Origin: Corythucha ciliata
Taxonomy: Eukaryota > Arthropoda > Insecta > Hemiptera > Tingidae
Assembly (NCBI GenBank): GCA_038030265.1
Contig: CM075937.1
Span: 15,996,001 to 16,060,000, forward strand
DNA length: 64,000 nt
Direction: 5' to 3'
Both the position numbers and the translations under genes were made by a program. This document shows, piece by piece, positions 12,400 to 23,622 of this stretch (position 1 is its first letter; every line of letters begins with the position of its first letter). Under the pieces are notes generated by a model. That model saw only the letters and a program-made list of their open reading frames with translations, made no database searches and was not told the DNA's origin.

Positions 12400-13070
12400 C
12401 CAAGGGCGGGGGGGAATTACGCTAAATGTCCCCATTTTGTGGGCAAAACGCAACGAACGGGCAAACGCTCACGTTCAACCCACAATTTGAATGAGGAATT
12501 ATCTATTTTATAAAAATTGTCATAGAAAATTGTGTTGTTATTACAAGGAAATTGTCCATTTGAAGCAGAAAATGCAAAATCACTCACGGGAAACCCTACA
12601 ATGGAAGTGAAATTTATCAAAAATTCCCCATTTTAGAGTGAAACGTCACACCCAGGCCAATGATTCATTCAGGACAAAAATCCATGCAAAACTGCGCATG
12701 CTATGCATTCGAAGCGGAATTAACTCCCAATGGGCAAAACACAACATTCGGGGAAACACTCGAGCGAATCGACAATTTCAAGGCAAAATCCATGCGAAAC
12801 GCCTCACCAAGGGAAATTTTATGGTCAAATTGTCCGTTTCATGATAAAACTTGTCAGTTTCTCGAAGAAATTGTCGATTTCATAAGGAAATTGTTTGTTT
12901 TATGAGAAACCATGCAATTTTATGGGAATTCATAAGCTGATGAGCTAATGGTTTATTTTATGATTAAATTTTCAGTTTAAAAGGTGGCAATTTAATGAGT
13001 GCATCGTCAGATTCAAGAGGAATTTGTCATTTTCATAAGCGAATTCCGAATCGTCGTAGTGATGAAAAAC
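12400..13070. repeat. family F degenerate array
   Basis: Repeated units built from GGAAATTGTC, CATTTTATG and AAATTGTCNGTTTC at about 25-40 bp spacing. The two overlapping open frames at 12638-12905 arise from this repetition. Confidence 0.55.
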
Positions 13071-13083
13071 TTACCAATGTGAC

Positions 13084-13393
13084 TTTTTTTTTTTTTTTTT
13101 TTTTTAGGGTACGGACTCGGATCTACCGAGCCCGCTGGCGCCTAAGCTCTTGCGGCTCTTACACCATAATCTGCAACCCCATCAAATGTGCGCTTCACAC
13201 CCGTACTACGCGGGCGTTTCAGTCGATGTGCGGTTTGTCATACGCACACCGCCGTGAACGCCCACACGAAGTCGAGTGAGCCGTGTCACAGATCGCCGCA
13301 GCCTTTTAGTGTAGTGGGCAATAGCTGGATTCGAACCCAGGGCCGCTGTGTTACGAAGCGAGTATTGCATCCATTACACCATCGAGGCGCGCC
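13084..13393 (-). mobile_element. tRNA-derived SINE, minus strand
   Basis: Read on the minus strand, the element opens with a tRNA-like head. Its A box is TGGTGTAATGG (13371-13381) and its B box is GGGTTCGAATCC (13327-13338). A GC-rich body of about 220 bp follows, then a 22-nt A tail, seen as T on the plus strand at 13084-13105. A near-perfect 9-bp target duplication flanks it (ACCAATGTG at 13073-13081, ACCAATTTG at 13394-13402). The anticodon-like loop CTTCGTA suggests a tRNA-Arg-type ancestor, tentatively. The 3' acceptor strand does not pair with the 5' end, so this is not a functional tRNA gene. Confidence 0.85.
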
Positions 13394-13679
13394 ACCAATT
13401 TGTTTTGTGGCTTGGCCTTTTTGTGGTTGACTTTTTGTGGGTTTTGGAGTTTTGCTGTAATTCAGAAAGCTGTTGATCGTGTGGCCACCAAGTGCGGGAA
13501 AATTATTGCGGCTCTTTTTATTAAAAATCGCAAAGCCTAAATCAGGGTCTAAATCGTTTTAAGTAACGATTTTTGAGTAACGGTAACGGTAATGAGTAAG
13601 GGAGTTCGTTACTTTGAAAAAAAGTTAGAGGCAAAGTACTTCCGCCTTCTCATTCCGTTATCACCTCGAGCCAGAGACG

Positions 13680-13885
13680 TGAAGAACGCTAAAAAAGTCG
13701 CTCATTAGTGGCTAAAATCGGGGAAAATACGAATTCATTGCAAGAAAAAGTGTTAATTCGCGACTGCAGTGGAGAAAAATCGCTAATTCGCGGCTAAAAT
13801 GGAGACAAATGGCTAATTCATCGATGAAATTGAGAATAAGTATGAAGAGTGGAAAAAACGCTAAAATACGCGGCTCTGAAGGCAA
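13680..13885 (-). repeat. family A tandem array, reversed
   Basis: About six units of CTAATTCGCGGCTAAAAT plus GGAGAAAAA, reversed relative to 1.9 and 9.7 kb, ending in the TGAAGGCAAC variant unit. Confidence 0.75.
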
Positions 13886-13924
13886 CATCACGGGGGCGTT
13901 GATGAAAGAACCGCCCAGGGGCCG

Positions 13925-15425
13925 CCAGTTTTCAGTTTCAAATAAGTCACGTTTTCACTTTCCAAGTCCCGACCTTTTTGTGAATTTACAGTTTCCAGGC
14001 TAATTTGTCGTTTGTCGAGTCACATTGTCAGTTTTCAGACAACTTAGTGATTTTCCAGTCCATTTCGACAATATTTTTATGTCATTTTTTCAGTTTCCAG
14101 GTCACTTAGTCAGTTTGGAGGCCACTTTGTCAGTTTCCAAGTCACTTTTTCAGCTTCCCAATCCTCGCCATTTTGTCTTTTTCCAGGTCACGTTCACAGT
14201 TTCCAGGCCACTGACAATAATTGTCAAGTCACATTTTCAGCTTCCAGGTTACTTCATCAGTTTACAGGCTACTTTGTAAGTTTCCAGGCCGCTTTTTTAG
14301 TTTCCAGATCACTTTGGCATTTTTAAAGTCACTTTTTCAGCTCCTTAGTTCTAGCCTCTTTGTCTTTTCCCTGGGCACGTTTACACGTTTCTGGCCACTT
14401 AATCAGTTTTCAAGCCTCTTTTTCAGTTTCCCCAGAGGCCACTCAATGTTTTCAGGTCACTTTGATAAGGCAGGGAAACCAAAGTAAGCCAGGAAAGCTA
14501 ATAGGAAACTGACAAAGTGGTCCAGGCCCAACAGTCAGTTTCCTGGCCACTTTTTCAATTTTGAGGTCATCTTCACAGTTTCCAAGTCACTTTCTCGGTT
14601 TTCAGGCTACATTGTTGGTTTTCAGGCTGATTCTTCAATTTCCTGGTTATTCAATCGGTTTTGCAGGCAACTTAGTCAGTTTCCATGCCGCTATTGCAGT
14701 TTCCCAGGCAACTTTTTCAGTTCTCAGCTCACTTTGTCTGTTTAAAAGTCCAATTCATCGCCATTTTGTATTTGTCCAGGCCAAGCTTACAGTTTTCAGA
14801 GCACTTTGACACATTTTCAGCTTTCAAGCTACTTTGTCAGTTTCCATGTGACTCATTTGTCAGCCAATTTCCAGGCCTCTTAGTCAGTTTCCAGGCCACT
14901 TAGTCAGTTTCCAGCCTGCTATTACAGTTTCCAGGTCAGTATTTCATTTCCCAGCTCACTTTGTCAGTTTCAAATTCCAATTCCTCACCATTTTGTCTTT
15001 TTCCAGGCCACGTTCACAGTTTCCATGCCACTTGGTCAGTTTCCAGAGGTCACTTTGAATATTTTCATGCGTCACTTAGTCAGTTTCCTGGTCATTTTGT
15101 CAATTTCGAGGCCACGTTTACAGATTTCAGACCACTGTTTCATTTTTCAATTCACTTTCACAGTATCCGCTTTCCAGGTTGTTAGCATAGTCAGCTTCCA
15201 TGCCACTTTTTCAGTTTCCAGGCCGCTATTACAGTTTCCAGGATACTTTTTCAGTTCTCAGCTCACTTGTCAGTTTCAAAAAGACCAATTTCTCGCCTTT
15301 TTGTCTTTTTCCGGGCCATATTTACAGTTTATAGTCCATTTTGTCAGTTTTAAAGTTACTTTCTCAGTTTCCGGGCTTATTTGTTAGTTTCGATGTTCCA
15401 TAGTTCAGTGATTTTGATTCACGTA
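13925..15425 (+). repeat. family C tandem array
   Basis: About 60 short units with the core GTCAGTTTCCAGGCCACTT, roughly 20-25 bp each. A longer cycle is marked by the variant CGCCATTTTGTCTTTTTCC (near 14166, 14759, 14988 and 15296). All open frames here (peptides rich in FQFPGHF) are by-products of the repeat. Confidence 0.88.
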
Positions 15426-15479
15426 GGACAGTTTACCCGATGGACTTATTGTTTGACAATTTAAGTTGAATTTCTTACC

Positions 15480-15830
15480 TGTGGATCGGTTCCATGGTTT
15501 CAAGAGGTGATGTCATATTTTGGGGGCAGGAAAGCATCTAGAGGTGTTAAAATTACCGATAATGGAGTCAAAATGTTTACTTTCGGCGTTAAAATACTAC
15601 TCACGGGGCGAAAGCTGAGATTCTGAGACGAAATTTCCTGATTCATGGCAGATAAGTCAATTTCAGAGGCAAAACCCACCATATTTATCGCCAAAGGCAC
15701 TGAAACTTGCAATTTCGCTGGTATTAATACCTGAAACTTGCTATTTCTCTAAAGTTGACCAAAAACCTGAAATTGCGCGGATATTAAGCCCGGAAACTTT
15801 GTAGTTCCGGGACTGGCGGTTGGACTAGGC
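15480..15830. repeat. family G degenerate array
   Basis: Units containing CTGAAACTTGC, AATTTCGC and GGTATTAA at about 40-bp spacing; related sequence is at 28.6-30.2 and 57.6-58.5 kb. Confidence 0.55.
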
Positions 15831-18180
15831 GAACTCAGAAATACTCAGCACTGTGAATAATATGTTGCAGGCCGAAACCAAGGATAAATTGCAAACGGCA
15901 AGACGATCAATTTTGGCTACTTTGATAGGCGTTTTTGGCCGGGGCCGGTTACATTTTTCCATTCAGCCTGCTCTGAGAGACTCATATAAATTATATCATT
16001 TGGATCAGCTCGGAACACTTTAAGAAAATGGCCCTAAATAATACGTCCACCATTGACGTTTATTGCGAAAATTACCTAAATTCGGAGCCCCCCTCCCCTT
16101 CACTGATTGAAACCTCCAAGCTGTAACGTTATTGGTGGTGGTGGGGGGCAGCTTCTGCGGTGAATACGTACTTCATGACTTCTTTTTTTGTGGACAACTT
16201 GAGCTTTTTTTCCCCTTCTCTCCACACTTCCCATAGATTTCCCCAGCAACGTTCTTCTCACGATGTCATTCCCCCCCCCCCGCAAACACCATACCACCAG
16301 AGAAATCTCGGAGCTTGAAAAATGATGAAATAAGATGCAGAAGGTGGTGGTGGGGTGATTAATTTGAAACCACCGAGCCTTCATACTTCAGGTTCAGCCA
16401 CCATCCTCCGATACAAATGCCTTTTCAAGGGGGGGAAAGAGAGAAATGAGCACTTTGCCATATTGCTACGCTTTATAAAAGCCAGATTTATGTCCTGGAG
16501 TGCGTTTGCGAGTGTAACGTCGATGTATACTGTGTGGATGAGAGCTGTATACGGAGTTGAGGAATTTCTCTTGGAAATTTTGAAGTGTCTTAGGCCCCGC
16601 CCTTGAGCAGTCATCCACATCATGTCTCTTCATTATGGCATTTTTCATGAATTTAATCCTCCCGTCTCTTGTTTTTACAGTCTGATGAAGGCTGAATTGA
16701 TTAAATTCTTCAGGGAGGAAGCGAAAAAAGGTTTAAGGAAGAGAGGAACATTTCAAAAAGTGCAAAGCTTTTCACGCAAGATTTTCATATTCATGTTTTT
16801 TGTCTCGGAAAAAAAAATCCCACCAAGTTTTCTTGTCCTTAAATTATGAATTTTAACAAGATATTTTCATAAAGAAAAGCAAACTCCCTTGTAAGGACTT
16901 TAGTACAATATTTTACAACTCAAATCGATATTTCCATTACTTTACCCATACATTTCCATTGTTACCCATATTTCGTTATAGGAAGCCCTTCTCACAATCT
17001 ATCACGGTTTAAAAGGTATAGAGACATTTGGATTTTTTTTTTTTTTTTTTTTTACGGCGCCATCAAGAATCATAGCTCACGCAGTTTGAATAACGACTTT
17101 TGAAGTTGCACAGCAATTGCAAGTGGTGGGTACGGGGAAGGGGTGAGAAATTAACAAGGTGATATTTATTATTCAACAAAAAAAGTGTAAAACCTAGACA
17201 AATACCCATACAGGTAAGCTTTCGGAAAGTGACGCATTGCATCGAGCAGTTAAGAGTTTAAAATGTAACTGAATAATGCAACGGGTTTTGTCTGAACCTC
17301 CTCCCCCCCTCACCATTACCAGTCGGGAACCATAAAAAGAGGCGTTAGTCGTAGAGGGAATCAGACACCCATTCGTTCTCCTCCGTGGTTATTCATTTTA
17401 AATGACCTGCCACAGTCGTGTTTATTCCTTCGAAATTTCAGACGAGTAAAGCTCCACGTGGGGAAGAATTAAAACCACCATATTATTAGGGTGGGGGGAG
17501 AGGGAGCTTCTGTTTGAACAACGTAATCCTTCGCAAAATCTTCAAAATGTATTTTTTGTGGAATGATAAATTTTTATGAAACTCCGACTCCCAACCTTTT
17601 CGATGCTGCCCCCTCCAACCGACGTCAAACAAGATCACGAGCTCACCAAAGGAAATGAAATGGCCTCGTGGTGTTGTTAAAGCCTTATGATGATTGAATG
17701 TCCCTTTTTCTCTTTATCGTCGCCTTTTATACAAGAAAAATCAATTTAATTTTGAATGACTTTCTCATTTAAGGCTTGAAAAAGAAAGAAAGCAATTACA
17801 CCCCCGCTTCGCCATTCACCCTAAACCATCGAAAACCTACCACCATTCCTCTTGATCACAGCCCTTTGCTCTTAAAATATAGTACATACACTTTTTTTTT
17901 ATTTCTCTTTTCGAAGAGGATGGTTTGAGCCGTAATTAAACTCGGCCCCCCCAAAGGATCACAATAATAAATCGAAGATTATCTTGAAAATTAAAGCGAT
18001 TAATTGCTTTTTCAGTTTTTCGATCACTTTTTTTTTACTGAAACGACTAAAAAGTACCTAACTTCCTCCTTATTTGGCTGTGTGGCCTTCTTCTTACTGT
18101 TTTGATGTCGTTTTATGGAAGTGAGTCGCTTATAGTTAATTATGCGTAACGCTACTCCCCCTCCTTTCCCACTCATTCGT
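15831..18180. other. low-copy non-coding block
   Basis: No supported gene. Contains C runs near 16271-16280, a T(21) tract near 17033 and pyrimidine-rich stretches. Overlapping frames on both strands at 16355-16648 show no domain and look like chance. Composition resembles the other low-copy blocks. Confidence 0.4.
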
Positions 18181-18184
18181 ATAG

Positions 18185-18560
18185 ACAAACTCGGAAAATA
18201 GCGCTAATAATAAAACTGAGAAAGCCTTAATAATTCCCCGCTAAAACTGAGATAAAGTGCTGAATAATAAAGAAAGAGCCCATAGCGGTCATAAAATTGA
18301 TGAAAACGAGAATTCACGGATTCATTTGGGATAATCACGGCTAAAACTGAGAAAACCCGCTAGCTCCCGGCTAAAATAGAGATGATGCTCTCATTCAAGG
18401 TTAAAATGGGAAAAAATGGTAATTCGAGGCTAAAGTTGACAAAGAGCGCCACGATAAAATCACTTATAGTTCGCGACTTAATCTTATGAAATCCGCTAGT
18501 TTGCTACTAAAAATGAATTAAACACTATAACTCGTGGCCAAGTCGAGAAAATGCCAAATC
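18185..18560 (-). repeat. family A tandem array, reversed
   Basis: About eleven degraded units of CGCTAAT and GGCTAAAA, TGAGAAAA. Confidence 0.7.
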
Positions 18561-18689
18561 GTGGAGCCGATTTCAGCGGCTGGTGAGCAGAACAGTGAGG
18601 TCGAGGCCAGGGCTATCCATCGCTTGCAAAAGCGCACCACTACCCTCCTCCCCCACACAAATTGGACGGAAAATCATTATGTAAGTCCA

Positions 18690-19430
18690 CTATAATTGGG
18701 CTTCAAAAGTGATAAATCCGCGAAATCACTTTTCTCAAAAAGTCAACTCATCGAAAATGGTTATTCGAACGGTTCACGGGGATTAAAAAAAGTTCAAAAC
18801 CGAATTTTACTTTTTTGGGGAGAGCCAGCACCCAGAAATTTGATATTTTAATCAGACAGCTCCAGGAAATTGCCTTCTGAACAGGCTAGCAGTGCGAATG
18901 CTGGTTTATAATAAGTTAACACCGTGAAATCTCGCTTTCGCAGAGAAGCCAACCCCTTGAAATTGGATTTGACTCCTCCCGACTCCTCAAAATTGATTTT
19001 TCAATGGTTCAGCAGTGGGATATTTGGTTTCTAATTCTGCAAACCCCCCAAAATTGATTTTAAAAGAACCTACGCTGCCGAATATTGTTTTTAAAATGAT
19101 CCAAACCCCTGAAATTGCTCTGTAGGATAAGCTCACCCCACGGGAATGCTGTTTTATAGGATCAAGATCGTGACATTTGGTTTTTGAGGATGCGAAACCA
19201 GTAAAATGTACTTTAACGCGAGCCATAGCCAGGATCAGTTGGTATTAAATTAGCAAACACCCAACCTTTTGTCATTTCAGAAGCCAGCCTCAGGAAATTG
19301 GGTTTGTACGAGCTAAACCTGCAAAATTAAATTTTTGAATGAGTTTGAATGCGTCAAATTGGTTTCGCCCAAACCAGTTATATAATTTTTTTTTAATAAG
19401 CCAACCCGCTAAATTAATGTGGCTGGAGCT
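18690..19430. repeat. family D degenerate array
   Basis: Units of about 40 bp containing GAAATTGG, TTTT, then an AGCCAACCCC-like spacer. The minus-strand open frame at 18987-19226 is made of this repeat. Confidence 0.65.
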
Positions 19431-19690
19431 TTGCTGTGGTTGGACCATTGCAGTGGTTGGACTTTAACAGCTGTGGTTCGACTTTAGCTGTGGTTCGACC
19501 TTGGTTGTGGTTCAATCTTTGCAGTGGTTGAACTTTGGCTGTGGTTTGTCCTTGGCTGTGGTTCAACCTTTGCACCACCCCAACCATTGACGTTGGTTGT
19601 GGTTCAGCCTTAACTGTCGTGGTTGGTGCTTTGATAGAGTTCGACCTTAGCTGTGGTTCAACCGCTGGCTGTGATTCGACCCGATAACTC
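19430..19690 (+). repeat. family E tandem array
   Basis: About ten units of roughly 22-25 bp with GGCTGTGGTTCGACCTT as core, the spacer varying between TTGG, TTAG and TTTGCAG. It abuts the family D array. Confidence 0.85.
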
Positions 19691-19896
19691 CCTCTGCAGC
19701 AGTGGCGAGGCGTCCGGTCATCGATAGATTCGCCGATGACTAGATTTTTTTTCGGAAATGAAGGAATATTTGTTGGAAATATTTTTCTTGGAAAAGTCCC
19801 TTCTTGGAGAAAAAAAATGATTTAAACAACGATAATTTCACTCAACTGAGTTCATAGGAGAGTTAGGAGGTCTGTTTTTCATCAAATGGGAGAATA

Positions 19897-20154
19897 CTAG
19901 AGCGATCTATTGGGTCTTAATAGCGTAACAGATGCGCTAACTTTGGAGAATCCAATCTCCCTCCCTCCCATTCCCGTCCACTCAATCATGTCTTCGTCAA
20001 GCTTAGTTTCCTTCTCTTTCTCGCGCGTTAGAAAAACAGCTCTACACATCGCTTCTTCGGTCGAATCCGGTTCCTCTCGGCTCATTGTGCGAACGGTCGT
20101 AGCCGGCAACGGCTCCTTTTCAAATATTTTCCTGGCGTTTATTTTATTTTTCAT
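19897..20154 (-). CDS. possible exon of an unknown charged protein
   Basis: An 85-codon frame on the minus strand encodes a charged, non-repetitive peptide (RTMSREEPDSTEEAM, then REKEKETKLDEDMIEW). That composition is more protein-like than the plus-strand frame overlapping it at 19910-20350, which is Ser/Phe-rich. It is not inside a recognised repeat. No domain, homolog or convincing splice pair is visible. It may be an exon, a degraded gene or a chance frame. Confidence 0.2.
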   Translation of the reverse strand: MKNKINARKIFEKEPLPATTVRTMSREEPDSTEEAMCRAVFLTREKEKETKLDEDMIEWTGMGGREIGFSKVSASVTLLRPNRSL

Positions 20155-20774
20155 GTCTTTTCAGCGTTTGAATTTTGTTTCTCTTGAATTTGGCGCAGGT
20201 TCTCCAGTTTTTAAAATGGCATTTTACGTAAGATCGTTATTCGTTCCGTTTGTAGAGACGAAGCTCCGTATTTTTAAAAGGATCTCTTGTGTGCTGAAAA
20301 ATGTGAATAATTCCGACGGAAGCATTTCAGGAAAAGTGAATTTCTTTTAGAGACAATTAACTCAAACCCCTTAATAATTCGATTGAACAAATCAAATTGT
20401 ATAATTCGTACGATGTATACAACAATGGATGAAAATTGTGCCATAAGTAGAAATGTATGATAGTATATGTATATAGCAAATCGAGCAGGCCAGAATGCTT
20501 GTTAGAGGTTTTGGATCTTGAAAAATGTGCAATATGAGCAAGGCCATAGTTATTTTATGAATCATATTTGCCCTCATAACAGAAAAGGGTGTGAGAAGGG
20601 GGGGGGGGGTATACACGTGGAGATGACCGGCCAAAAAGTCCACGCGCCGCCACTGCTCTGCAGCCAGTAGCGCCGATACTATAACCAAAGTGAACCAGCC
20701 GCTACACCTCTCTTAAGGATGGGTGGTCTGTGATCGTGGAGGTGATGAATACCCAAGTAGTCACGAGCTTGTCT
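20155..20774. other. non-coding, nothing recognised
   Basis: Contains a poly(G) tract near 20599-20608 and a purine/pyrimidine-balanced stretch. No supported gene. Confidence 0.35.
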
Positions 20775-22540
20775 GTAAGAACCGCGAATTAGCCTTTTCT
20801 AGTTAGAGTGTTTTATTACTTCTTCAGCCACGCAGAATTAGCGCTTTTTCTCAATTTGTGTAGCGAATCAGGACATTTTTCTAAAACTTTGCCGATTTTA
20901 GCCGCGAATAATTTAATAGTATTAGCCGCGAATTACAAGATTAGCGAATTTTTTCATGTTGATGCGAGAATTGGCGTTTTTCACCATTTTAAACTGAGAA
21001 TGTGTGCCTTTTGTCAACCAGCCATAAATTAGCGTTTTTTTTTATTTTAGCGCCAAAGTTGCCTTCACTCACGAATTCTGTTGTTTTCTACACATTATAC
21101 TTGAATTAGCGTTTTCTCGATTAATCGAGAAAAACCCATTAATTTGTGATTTTTACTAAATTTTAGCCATTTATTTGCGTTTTTGTAAACTTGATCCATG
21201 AATCAGCGCTTTTTCTTTGTTCATCCGCTAATCAGCGATATTTCTATATTTCAAACATATGTATTAGCGTTTTTCTCTTATTTTAGCAGCGCCCTTTGTT
21301 TTATCCCGCCGATTATCAGCGTCCCTCAATTTTATCCGTGAATTAACGATTTCCCAAGCAGCAAATTCATGTTTTTCTTAATTTTACTAGTGAATTAGCT
21401 ATTTATTTCCATTTGTTCCATGAATTAGCGCTTTTCCTCAATTTTAGCCACAAAGACATCTTCAGGAGCCGCGATTGGTGTTTTTTTTTTGTCAATTTGA
21501 GCATTAGTGATTATGTCCTTTTGTTAACGTCTTTCTACACTTTATCCGTGAATTTGGGCTTATTCCGAATTTATTCGCTAATTATCCAACTCTCTCAATT
21601 TTAGCCGTGAATTAACGTTTTCCCAATTTGAGCCGCGAATTAGTGTATTTCTCAATTTTGCCGCGAATTAGTGTGTTGCCTCAATTTTCCCCGTAAATTA
21701 GCAATTTCTTTCCATTGGTGTTATGAATTAGCACTTTTTTCAATTTTAACAATGAATTAGCGGTTTTTCATATTTGGCGATTAATTAGCACTTTTCCCCA
21801 AATAGCATTGCATATCGCTTTTTCTCCTTATTAGCAGTGAATTGGTGGTGTATTCACATAATAACAACGAATTAGCGCTCTATCTCAATTTTAGCTGCGA
21901 ATGAACGTTTCTTTTTTTCTTTTCTCTTTTTCAATGTTAGCCATGAAAACGCCTCCAGAAATCGCGTTTTGGTGTTGTCTCAATTTTAGTTTTGATTGGG
22001 TGTTCTTTTCTCAATTATAGTGGCGTATTACCGCTTTTTTCCATTTTGGCGGCGAACTAGCGTTTTTTCTTCATTTTAGCAGCTAACTAGCGCTGTTTCT
22101 CAATTTGAGCGATGACTTATTAGCATTCACATTCACATTCAGCCACGACTTAGCGCTTTCCCTCAATATCAGCATTGAATCAGCAAAGTCTTTGAGTTTA
22201 GCCATGAATTAGCGCTTTTTGTCAATTACAGTGTGCATTAGAGCTTTTTCTCAATTTCAACCATGAAGTTTTCCCTCAGAAATCGCGAATTGGTGATTTC
22301 TCGACTAAAGGTTTAAATGATCGTTTTTCCCCCAATCCTATTTTTTCTCAATTTTGCAGCGAATTAGCACTTATACCCATGTTAGCAGCGAATCAATGAT
22401 GTATTCGCATAAAGCGACGAATTAGCGTATTTTATCAATTTTAGCCGCGAGTGAACGCTTTTTTTTTCATTTTAGCCCGATTTAATGCCATTTTAAGAAA
22501 TTAGCCACGGATTAGCGATTTTTCTCAATTATCAAACCGC
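20775..22540 (+). repeat. family A tandem array, forward, long
   Basis: About 50 units of roughly 30-35 bp with AATTAGCG, TTTTTCTCAATTTTAG and CCGCG. Variant units marked GTTGCCTTCACTC, CATCTTCAGGAGC, CCTCCAGAAATCGCG and CCCTCAGAAATCGCG recur near 21061, 21453, 21951 and 22273, which suggests a loose higher-order period of about 320-500 bp. Confidence 0.9.
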
Positions 22541-23586
22541 AAACAGCTCTCATCACAAAAATGCTCAAGTCACAAGACGCTCCCCCAAAATTTACTCAAC
22601 ACAAAAATATGTTTCTATAATCACGAAACGCTAAAACCACAAAATGCTTTTCACAGAAAGCTCGAACCAAGTTCTTACCACAAAACTCTGGGTATGGGTG
22701 AAAAATGAGCGAATATTCAATTCGAATTGGTCCCGCTGCCCCCCCCCCCCCACATGTGGATAACCTTGGACTTTCGGCCTATCTATTGTGCGGCCGCCAT
22801 TTGGGGAAAAAATGTGTGCTGCCCCTGAAAACAAGCCTGAAAGTGGACAAAAACGCTGGACTCGTGATACAAACCAGGAGATTTTAAACCGTTCTGCCAT
22901 TCAAAAATGCTGTACAGAGTGATAATGAGGAAAATGGAGTGTCGTCAGGATTATCTCCCGGAGATTTGCACTTTAATTAATAAAAGTACGAAAAGAAATA
23001 AAAAACATAGTGCCAGCGTGAAAGCACCACTCAAAACAATTTAAAATAAATGAAATCCGAAGCTTTGATCTGCCATTAGCAGCAAATTCAGTTTATACGT
23101 AGAGTACGGGTTGGCGAGATGTTTCGTTTATTTCATTTAAATGTTTTAATCTGATTTTTTTCTCTCTCTCAAATGGATTTGTTTTACCTTCCCTCACCCC
23201 CGCCCACACACACACAATTACCATTCTTTTTAAAATTTCGTTGAATCTCCAGTGAAAATGGCCTTTTGCCAATCTTTCATTCCCCTCGACTCACCCTTTT
23301 TCGCACGACCGCGCTGCATAAAGCAAATCGCAAAACACCCCCGCTCTCCACCACTCAGAACGATATGATAATTGCCTTCCTCACTTTTCCTATATAACCA
23401 ACGCGATCACGCGATCGACTCCTCTCTCAACCTTCCTCCCCCACCCAACCACACCCACCTACTTCTGTACAGTCCGCCATTACCTAAAGTCCTATAGACT
23501 CGCTTGCAATATTTATGGCGCGATATTTGGCTCACTTCCAGAAAGACTATCACTTTCATTCCTTATAATGCCCTTAAATCCATCAT

Positions 23587-23622
<36 letters not shown>

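Noticed and set aside
13310..13393. Functional tRNA gene on the minus strand
   Set aside because: A and B boxes are present but the 3' acceptor strand does not pair with the 5' end, and a body with an A tail follows; it is the head of a SINE.
13925..15425. Several 60-120 codon open frames rich in FQFPGHF
   Set aside because: They are translations of the family C tandem array in different frames.
19910..20350. 146-codon plus-strand frame, the longest simple frame outside repeats apart from the acyltransferase exon
   Set aside because: Ser/Phe-rich with no domain; the overlapping minus-strand frame has a more protein-like composition, so I listed that one at low confidence instead.
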